Shown here piece after piece: positions 55,660-64,000 of a stretch of 64,000 nucleotides of DNA. The stretch covers positions 11,036,001-11,100,000 of the forward strand of contig AP026539.1 of the NCBI GenBank assembly GCA_026075535.2, given 5' to 3'. The notes below the pieces were generated by a model. It saw only the letters and a program-made list of their open reading frames with translations. It ran no database searches and was not told the origin of the DNA. Position numbers and translations under genes: made by a program. Every line of letters begins with the position of its first letter. The stretch's first letter is position 1. This stretch comes from Tricholoma matsutake. Taxonomy: Eukaryota; Basidiomycota; Agaricomycetes; Agaricales; Tricholomataceae.

Positions 55660-55916
55660 AACATGGAACTTGAGTGAATTAATTACATTTAGCTTAAATC
55701 ATAACCACAAGTCAATTGTAGACTTGCACTGTGAAGGCTGCTGCTCTGCACAGCTGCTGTGCAGTAGATCCAAATGTCACCTCAGGCAAAGACATTTTCA
55801 TGCACTCAAGTTGGGATCCAGTCTCTCAAATTGCTTTTGTGGATCCAGACATGGTGGGCCTCGTTATATAAATTTCTTGAGAGAATTTTTAAATTATGCA
55901 ACATAAGCCCTCAGTC
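55660..55916 (+). pseudogene. hAT transposase relic 6, first piece
   Basis: The reading MSPQAKTFSCTQVG, then IQSLKLLLWIQTWWASLYKF aligns with SPQAKVFFATMCQ...LKPLKLIKWIRIRWGSMYDL of the transposase in hAT element 5 (62380-62500). Cut at 55925 by the DUF6589-type element. Confidence 0.65.
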
Positions 55917-55925
55917 TACTTTCAT

Positions 55926-58765
55926 TAGTCTCAGTGCCAGACTGTCAGCACCTTCCCAATTTGGGACCCTGGTGCTGACAGTCTGGGAAACAACCAGCCA
56001 AATAACCATATGTACCTTCATGGTTCCACCTGGGACCCTGAATAATTGTCATGGCTTGCTGCTTGGCTTGGGTTTTCTGGGCTCATCTGATGCTACCATA
56101 GCATTCATTTATGTTCTAGTCTAAGTTTACAGCCTATCTATGTGTCATTTTGCACCATTTCATAGAAATCCTCATCAGGCTCATCAATGGTAAACTCCAC
56201 CGGATCGGTGTCCTGTGCTTTGTTGAGTTCTCTTTCATCTCGTACATCCTGTGGCTGGGCGAGCGGATGCAAGGAGTCATTGCCATGCCTGGTACAAAAT
56301 TGAAGAATGTGTCAACAAAGGTGTTTGTTATGTCCGCCATCAGATCTGGCCAAATGTTGAAGGCCAGTTCGAACTTGAGATAAATCTATGATGGCATGTT
56401 CTGACTTTCTGTCTGCTGAAAAATCAAATATCTTTGCAGCACATAGGACATTCAGGAGCAGCTGAACATCCTTGTGTTGCCTAACCTCTGCATGGTGTTG
56501 ATTGTCAGCTTCTACACCAAGTTCTTCAGACAACTGCTCAATCAGTTCATGGACATGACCCAGTGCAGGTGTAATTTTCTTGAGCACACCTGGTCGAGCA
56601 TTTGCACCACTTGTGTGAGACTTGACCTTCTTGTTAAGCTGCTCCACTCGAATATCTGTCTCTTTGAACTTCCCAGGTTTTCCAGTGTTGTTAACTAGCA
56701 TCCCAGCATGCAGGATTGGGGCAGTGTCTTTTGGCCAATTGTGGATCAAATTATGAAGAAGCTCCATACATTCATTGGAGTAATTGTAGCCTATGCCTGC
56801 ATAGAACATAGGTGTCCAGTACTTGAGCATACATTGAAGGCACTCTGGGTGTCCATGTTTCATGGCATGTCACATCTCGTGCATGGTCATGAGGTCATGC
56901 ATTAAAAGAGTGGCATGCAATGATACAGTGTTTCCATGGAGTGTTTTTATTCCATCTGCTTCTAATCAATCAACTGATGGCAGAATGAAATTCTTGGCAA
57001 CTTTCTTGCATTTTTGTATAAACTGATTCTGTGGTAGTCTGGAGTTGTCTAAGTTGGCAGGTGAGGTGAGATTGAGCTGAGATATTGTGGTTTTGATAAC
57101 CAAAGCTTGAAGAACGACATCGAGGAAGCAAAGCCATGCATAAAAATCAATCTTTCACAGGTTGATGTCACCACAGTTTGGAAGTACCTTGAGAAGGGTC
57201 AGGAGACTGACACTATCTGCATTGGAACTTCCCCAGAAGTTTTTCCCAATTACTTGAACCATGCTCATGCATACATGCATAATCCCACTCAACATTGCAT
57301 GGCTAGAGAGGTGGTCAGCACTGGATTCTGAACGATCAACAGCACATTGATCCTGGGTGGCTTGATCACAGGCAGTTGTAAGGCAATCACCAAGAATAAA
57401 AAATGTCTTGGACTCAAATTGCTGATCTGGAATGGAATGGACATCTTGGAAATAATGCTGTAGGACAAGCATATTTCCTTGGGTTGAGCTTTGTTCTTGA
57501 TCATATGTGGGCAGAAAATATTCTTTGGTCTTTGATATTGGAAGTGTGCTAGGATCTGTGAATTTGGGCAGGTGCTTGCAATGTTCCAAGAATGCTTGTA
57601 TGAGGGGTTTGGAGAGATACGATGTCTTGTTCCTGCTGACTCTGCAAACTGCTTCACACTAACTAGATGTTGCACTGATGGATTTGCTATACCCTCTGGT
57701 ATCAGAAGCACAGTCAGAAGGGCAGAAACCTGGTTGTGTGAGACGGTTCCATGCAATGCTGAAGCTTCCCATGCATGAGACATACAGTTGATGCACTCAT
57801 GGCATCAGGAGTTTGACTTCCTGATTCAGTCGAGTCAGGAAGGGGCTGATCCTTTCCAATCAATGTCTTCAGAAACTTCTGGAGGGAGGGTGTCACTATT
57901 TCATCCCATGCAGTGAGATTGGACAGCTGAAATGATTTAATCATATCAACCATTATTTTTTCCATGGCTACGTGAAGAAACTGTGCATTGGCATTGTTTG
58001 GCCCCCTTGCTGCTCTATCTGTCAACTGGGAACATTCCTTGGCACAGATTTTGGAGGCTTTAACAATAATCCAGTCCAACAATTCATCATCTTTGAGAAA
58101 ATCTTTTCCAACAACTATTTCCATCAAATGAACTCTCCCCCCAGTCTTCAGATGGATATTTGTGTAGTTTTTAATGGTTCCATTGTTTGATGAGAAAAGG
58201 CTGGTGATGAGAAAAGGCTGGTGAGGAAATGTTTCAGGGAGAACCTTGGAAAGGTTTCCTTCATGAAATGTAGGATTTCAGTAGTTTTTTGGTCATCTGA
58301 GAGCCTGAATGTATTGTTGTCAACGAGAGTAAATGTTTTGTCATTGGGGTCATCAGAGGGTAGATCATCAGAAGGAATAGCATTGAATGATATGTTATAT
58401 GCGTTATTGAAGTGATCATCAAAAGATGGCCCTGGCAGACTTGAGCGTCCATCAATCATACTTGCAGCATCACTTTCAAGCCAGTCATGATGTATTTCAT
58501 GTGACTGTGGCCGCAAAGAGTAGTTTGGAGGCATAGAAACAAGCTTAAGATGAAGGAGTATTGATTATATCAAGAATATATTGAAAAATGCATGTCTGGA
58601 ATACACAGGGAGGCCAATTCAGGCAGTGGGAGCACAATAAGATGAGCTATTATTTGGGGTCCCAGGTGGAACCGTGAAAGTATGGTTATTTGGCTGGTTG
58701 TTTCCCAGACTGTCAGCACCAGGGTCCCAAATTGGGAAGGTGCTGACAGTCTGGCACTGAGACTA
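55926..58765. mobile_element. DUF6589-type DNA element with long hairpin TIRs
   Basis: 2840 bp with nearly identical inverted ends of about 110 bp (55926-56040, 58650-58765) starting TAGTCTCAGTGCCAGACTGT, flanked by a 9-bp duplication TACTTTCAT (55917-55925, 58766-58774). Each TIR itself contains perfect 16-bp arms CCAGACTGTCAGCACC/GGTGCTGACAGTCTGG. One gene on the minus strand fills the interior. It interrupts hAT relic 6, whose two pieces join across it. Confidence 0.85.
56134..58534 (-). pseudogene. DUF6589-like protein, candidate transposase
   Basis: Multi-part frame from ATG 58534 (MPPNYSLRPQSHEIHHDWLE) to about 56134, likely with introns or shifts between pieces (58148-58534, 57714-58127, 57155-57589, 56312-56863, then a last piece ending FYEMVQNDT). 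Acidic N-terminus; helical segment LLDWIIVKASKICAKE; then FFILGDCLTTACDQAT, LSGIMHVCMSMVQVIGKNFW and a C-terminal block with WPKDTAPILHAGMLVNNTGK and DIRVEQLNKKVKSHTSGANA. These match the style of DUF6589, a basidiomycete family of unknown function, in which a GDxLT motif precedes an H-x-x-M helix. The residues D (GDCLT), E/D and H are candidates for a catalytic centre, by inference only. Intact or not depends on splicing; a duplicated 17-bp segment lies at 58187-58220. Confidence 0.65.
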
Positions 58766-58774
58766 TACTTTCAT

Positions 58775-59762
58775 TTAGATTTATGGCTCACATTGTGGTC
58801 ATACATAGGCTGTAGACCAATTCATCCTCCTTGCTGATGCAAGTGATAAAGTACTGGATCTTCCAAAGGATCACACCTATGCTGACTTCCAACTTTTTAA
58901 GAAGGACTGGGACAAGCTTGAAGTGATTTGAGAGGTGCTTCAGGTACATTTCCAGTCAAAGATTGACCAATTTCTATCTGATCAGAGTGTACAGGAGCCA
59001 TCTAATGTTCAGCAGACATTCTTGAGGCAACACAACCCTACAGGGTGGCACATCATCCCTTTGCTCAAGTTCCTCATCAAGCAGTGGCAGACAATGGCTG
59101 AACACCCACCCTATCGAACTGTTCACAATGTGATTACAAATGGAGTGGAGAGCTTCAAAAAGTGGTACCAGAAGGTGAATGGTTCATCAGATGCTTACTT
59201 TATCTGTCTTGGTTTGTACACTCCTGTTATGTACTGTATGATGCCTGAGTATGTTGTTTCCAGTTCTCAATCCTAATGTGAAAGATTTGCATTGTCATAG
59301 CCATTGCTCAGCTGATCAGAATGATGCTGGTATGGAACAGCTCAGGGAAGTGGTATGCCACTTGTTGTAACTGTTTCTGTAACCTGTTTGATGACACCTT
59401 CTAAGTTTGATCAATACTACATTCCACCCACTTCACCGACTACATCAGCATCAACTCATGTGGTTAGTCAGTCAAAAGGTATGTTGTTCCTTTGAACAGT
59501 GTGCTCTGAATGCATACTTAACACTTTGGCAGTTATAACCCCCACTTCAGCTTCCATCCATTATTGTGGTTCCTATCTTCTGGAAGCTGTGCAGTCATTC
59601 TGTCAAGAGGAAAAAGCTGTGGGGAGTCCTCAGGATGAACTGAAACTCTACCTAGAGTCTGGGCCCAAGCTGACAAACAATGTCATTGGGTGGTGGGGCT
59701 GCCAAATGGACTCGAGATACCCAACAATGTGACAAATCACATGCAACTACCTTGCCATCCAA
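58775..59762 (+). pseudogene. hAT transposase relic 6, second piece
   Basis: Central region ILLADASDKVLDLPKDHTYA then QLFKKDWDKLEVI aligns with LLADAKTKVPNLKKKKYGDF of element 5. It continues TGWHIIPLLKFLIKQWQTMA and AYFICLGLYTPV, and after decayed DNA the dimerisation region DELKLYLESGPKLTNNVIGW, WGCQMDSRYPTM, ITCNYLAIQ. There the frame is cut by hAT element 5 at 59763. Stops and shifts make it non-functional. Confidence 0.78.
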
Positions 59763-62700
59763 TAGGGATGCCAAAGTTTGGTTCAGAACCTAGGTTTGAA
59801 CCTCGAATGCCTGAACCAGACCTGCAGTTCTGGTTCAGTCCGGTTCTGGTTCTGTCTTTCACCAGTAGGTTCGGTTGCAGGTTCGGGGCCTCCAGGATCT
59901 ATATGAACTCAGTTCAAACACATTCGAACTGAGAACCTACACTATGAATGACACAGGGTTTTCAAGCCATAAATGTCCAAGTTGGGATTGAAAGTAATAT
60001 ACATTTCCATCAGTGCCTGTAAATTGGAGTAATAGTTTGACCGTTCAAATAATTGAAGAAAAAACTTTTCTGCTTATTCCCTCCTAGCATGGCTTCTGAG
60101 AATTGTGCTGTAGGTGCTGATGGCAAGCTGAAAGATGCAAATGATATTAGGTGGTATAACTCTGGTGATGACAAGACACCAATCGCTCCTGCAACAGGCA
60201 AGTTGAGACTAAATGACAGGGCGTCTATAACCGTGGGACCATCTTCCAAAAGTGCATTGGGCGTTCTTGACATTTATGGTAATATTGACCCTACCCTTTG
60301 GAAGCTATGAAATGCCTGAAGGCTGCCAGTGCAGTTGTGGTGGAGGTCATTGTTGGCCAACGACGTGTGATCAAGCCATCCAGGAAAGCAAAAGCTGCAG
60401 CAGGTATAGTTTCTGGGGAGGATGACCAAACATCCAATCCTGAGGATACAGAAGAAATAGGAGGGAAGCACAAAAAATCAGCTACCACTAAAGCACGAAC
60501 CTCCGAGTCAGCACCCAAGCCAAAAGTGCCAGCAACCTCAAAGTCAGCGCCCAAGCCAAAAGCACAGGCAAAGAAACGAGTGAAAAAAGCTGCAACTGTT
60601 GACAGTGATGACGAGGCAAATGGTGATGAAGAGGAGGGTGATGCAGAGGGTGAAGACCAAGTTGACAAATACGAGCGTCTGCAAGAACAAAGAGAAACTG
60701 ATCGCCCAGTAAGTCACAACGTGCCCCGAAGTTGACTCAAGACTGATTTAACCGATGTTTTGTTGCCTAGGTGAGGAAGTCCCATAGCTCCCAAGGGAAA
60801 GATCAATGCACTGCAGACATTTGAACTGTGTTTACCGCCAAGGCATGCACAATGTCAGATAACACAATCGAGAAAGGCCATTGGTGTGAGGTCTGCAAGT
60901 GCATGTTGTAGTTATCACATGTACTTGCGCTTATCAGATCTTATCAATCACCTTCACTAGACATTGCAGCGAATCCAAGGATTGGCTTACTGGTGGTGTC
61001 TTGACACTAAGGAAACATATTAGTTGGTACATATTTCATTTACCATCCTCTGCCATTTGATGCCTGATGCTATTCTCTACAGGAACTGGGAAACTCATGG
61101 TGATATGTACAAAACAAAATGTACAGAGCAACGTATCACAATGTTTCCTGGTGTCGAACTGTTGGAGGCTCCAGTCGAAGATATTCAGCTCTGAGATGGT
61201 AATATCAGCTTGTTTATGCAGGTCCCAAGTCAGGCAAAACCGGTGAAGTGGACAAAGGAAGGGCTGCTTGAGCACATTGTCGAGCTTGTAGTGGTTGAAG
61301 ACAAGGTATGATTTTTGCAGTTATTCTCCTACCAAATTCACTTCTGATCTTCTCAGGCATTTACCATCATTGAGAAGGCCCCTTTCCGAAGAATTCTCAA
61401 ATACCAGTGCCCACAAACCTCGGAGTCTGATATTCCACACCACACCAAGTTATGGGAGGAGATCATGCTAAAAGCTGAGGAAGTAAAAGATTGCATAGCA
61501 GAAGAATTCAAGGTACAATATAATTCAAACCACTAGTATGTTATCTGTCTGAATGCAACTTATTTGCTGGTTAGGATATTCCGGGCCAGATTTTGATCAC
61601 ATTTGACGCATGGATGTCAGATGCATCTGACCCATATCTTGCAGTTACAGCTCACTACATCCATTCAGAGGCTGATCAGCCCAACGAGCGGGAACTCTGT
61701 TCAAAAGTCTTGGGCTATATGGAGATCAAGGGAAATCACAGTGGTGCAAATACTGCTGCAGTAATTCTTTGTGTAATTGATCGGTATGGTATCTGTGACA
61801 AGGTGAGCCAATGGCAGCTTCCAACATGCTGATACTAAGTTATGATGCATATAGCTTGGATGGGGAACATCAGACAATGCAACAACCAATGACTGAGCCA
61901 TGCGACTCCTACAGCGCGTTCTAGATAGTCCCTCAGGTAGGAGGTGGATCGCTTCCCAGCGCCGCGGCCAGTAGGCTCTACTTTACTTCAAGTTATAATT
62001 GACAGTGATTGTCAATTTCTCAGCTGTATGGAACATACCCTGAGCCTGGGGTCCAAGGCCTTTATCGAAGCCATTTGTCCAACACCATCTCGATACAAGA
62101 AGAAGAAATTAAAGAAAACAAGAACCCTGGGAGATATTGGGTTAGATGATGAGGATGACGAGGATGAGGATGATGAAGATGATGATGAAGATGATGATGA
62201 GTTGGAGTGGCTTGCAAGTCTGGCATGTGATACACCAATTGACAACGACATGGAAGTTGATGAGGACAGGGAGTTTGATCCAGGTGATCTTCTCAGTAAA
62301 GTTCTCACTCTTATCAATCAGGTTCAGTTCTTTTCTTTTCTTATTAATATTGCACGCTGAGATTGGTATGCAGATACGTGCTTCTCCACAAGCAAAAGTA
62401 TTTTTTGCAACCATGTGCCAAGAAGAAGGTTTGAAGCCTCTCAAATTGATTAAATGGATCCGTATTCGATGGGGATCGATGTATGATCTTGTGGACCGAG
62501 TACTATTGAATCAGGCAGTGAGTATTACTTGATTGTTCATGTAATGGCCCTGCTAATCCATTGACAGGCCGTTGACAAGTTCTGCTTGCTGGCCGATGCG
62601 AAGACAAAGGTGCCCAATCTCAAAAAGAAGAAATACGGTGATTTCTCTATTGCCCCAGCAGAATGGGAGTTACTTGAGTTGGTACACAATGTTTTGTGAG

Positions 62701-64000
62701 TAAGTTATCCATTGTTCTACTTTGTTCACTGCAACTCATGAAGAGCTAGGAGACACATGATGCTCAATCTACATTTTCCTCGGAAAAGGTTTCAACCGTG
62801 TGGTGCACCATACCTACCCTCGAATGTCTAATTAAGAATTGGGAGATCCTGGAAGCTACTCCGAGATTTGCTCCAGTCTGGCACGGTATTGTAAAAGGAT
62901 TAGCGAAATTATGAAGATATAGTATGGCCATCGATCAAACGGACATATTTTTCATTTGTCTTGGTACATTGCCCATTCACTTACCTCAACAGACTATTCA
63001 TCATGTCAATTACCTGCAGCCCTTGAGCCATCCATCAAGCCTGAGTACACAAAGCAGAACTGGACATCTGAAAACTTCAAAAAGGGTCTTACTTCATTTC
63101 AGAAATTAGTATGCTTCCTTCGTGTCCCCTTTCAACTTTAGTCATTAATTACTAGCGTACCTTAGTTTGATGATTACTATGAGCCCCCTACATCCCTTTC
63201 TGAGACACCTGCATCAACCGCAGGTGAGATTTTGATTTCATGTTCATTTTCTATCATTTTCTCATAAGGGTACAGGTTCTCCAGTGAAGCCAAAGGGATT
63301 TGCGATGTCATTCATCCATGCTTCAGTCCGTGGGCGTGTTGAACAAGAGCGTGCAAGCTGCAGCCCATGCCAAGAGTTTCTTGATTACATCAACAGTCCT
63401 TTGGAGATTGGTGAACATGATCCAGTTAAGTGGTGGGGGGTATGTTATCTGATACTTCGAAATACAGCCAATGTCTTACCGTCATTTATAGCATCACCAG
63501 ACACAGTTTCCAGCACTAGCCCACATTGCTTGTGATTATCTTGCTATTCAAGGTTCCTCGGTCCCATCCGAGTGCACATTCTCATCAGGTGGATTGACGG
63601 ATACAAAGGCTCAAAACCAGCTCAAACCGGATACCTTCGAAGCATTGCAGATCCTGAAGTGCTATTACCAGGACAGGCTTATCATCGCAGAAGATGAAGC
63701 TGCTGTGCATGATCAAACGTGGGTACCGATGGAGGTTGATGATGAATTGTGATCTCATATTCTACCTACTCCTGAACTGTGTACATATCTGCATGATCTA
63801 TTCTCTGCTCACCCGCTTCTGTTCTTGTTGCTCAAATTCATATGTGAGATTTTTTTTTTTTGCTAACTAGGTTCTACGGTTTGAACCTCATTTGAACCTG
63901 AACTGCCGAACTTGGTTCTCTCGGTTCTGGTTCACGGTTCTGGCTACCCCCTCCTTGCTGCCTGGTTCTGGTTCTGGTTCGGAGAAATAGCTCAGAGAAC
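59763..64000 (+). mobile_element. hAT element 5 with transposase (right end outside window)
   Basis: Left end TAGGGATGCCAAAGTTTGGT lies directly after CCATCCAA (59755-59762) inside the dimerisation motif of relic 6. The left subterminal region is packed with GGTTCAGAACC, GAACC and GGTTCTG motifs in both orientations; the same motifs reappear at 63870-63985, as expected near the right end. The right TIR and TSD are not in the window. Confidence 0.78.
60089..63752 (+). pseudogene. hAT transposase, multi-exon, one nonsense codon seen
   Basis: ATG 60089 opens MASENCAVGADGK. A Lys/Ala-rich NLS-like and acidic stretch (60400-60700) is followed by a BED-like finger (TVFTAKACTMSD, HWCEVCK, 60820-60905). 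Clear phase-0 exons: 61222-61305, 61357-61512, 61575-61802, from 61855, and 63492-63752. RNase H-fold Asp motifs: ILITFDAWMSDASDPYLAVT and GWGTSDNATTND; the latter is followed by TGA 61894-61896 at an Arg position. CMEHTLSLGSKAFIEAICPT precedes a Asp/Glu tract (62140-62205). The C-terminal dimerisation domain spans KWWG then CDYLAIQGSSVPSECTFSSG and NQLKPDTFEALQILK. It ends at TGA 63750-63752. Cut-and-paste transposase; potentially a source for non-autonomous relatives if repaired copies exist elsewhere. Confidence 0.82.

Noticed and set aside
62012..62317. Poly-Ser minus-strand ORF
   Set aside because: Antisense of the GATGAG/GATGAC acidic tract in the hAT transposase.

Overview
This looks like a transposon-choked, probably heterochromatic stretch of a basidiomycete (Agaricomycete-type) nuclear genome. 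The evidence is short 53-68 bp GT-AG introns with CTAAC/CTAAT branch points, chromodomain Ty3/gypsy and Ty1/copia families of agaricomycete style, DUF6589-like and hAT elements, and one small host gene. Genus cannot be told from the window. Almost everything is mobile DNA; the only convincing host gene is a TMEM242-like two-exon gene at 30.3-31.1 kb.

Layout. 1-4029: minus-strand chromo-gypsy (family A, copy A1) cut by the window edge and inserted into an older gypsy relic (B). 4588-7439: hAT-like element with a perfect 8-bp target duplication, also inserted in B, carrying hairpin-rich, intron-containing repeat modules and a smaller nested hAT-like element. 7.45-9.83 kb: gypsy and copia fragments, including a head-to-head copia join and a copia LTR split by a foldback MITE. 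11246-21171: second hAT-like element, split by a complete gypsy A copy (A2, 12114-20385). 22074-29803: full-length minus-strand LINE with a 16-bp target duplication. 30.3-31.1 kb: host gene. 32.5-38.9 kb: fragments of copia and gypsy, one pair fused. 38898-~49998: gypsy D with a near-complete copia (E, 43310-48766) inside it. 50.0-53.9 kb: the hairpin/intron module again, split by a third hAT-like element (51055-52623). 55.7-64.0 kb: a hAT transposase relic that received two later insertions, a DUF6589-type element with long TIRs (55926-58765) and a hAT element with a multi-exon transposase (59763 to beyond the window).

Three signals tie the window together. First, nearly every premature stop in the retroelements is TGA where the family has Arg CGA, so CpG-to-TpG decay dominates. 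Second, both chromo-gypsy families carry an 11-12 nt PBS complementary to their own predicted transcript start, the Tf1/sushi self-priming arrangement. Third, three hAT-like elements with unrelated ends share a modular cargo: covarying hairpins, GACAAC/GTTGTC-rich tracts, and small exons whose 5' splice donor lies in or beside a GGCCCAAA...TTTGGGCC hairpin. That cargo, the extra zinc-knuckle plus membrane ORF of gypsy A2, and the DUF6589 element are the best candidates for undescribed biology.
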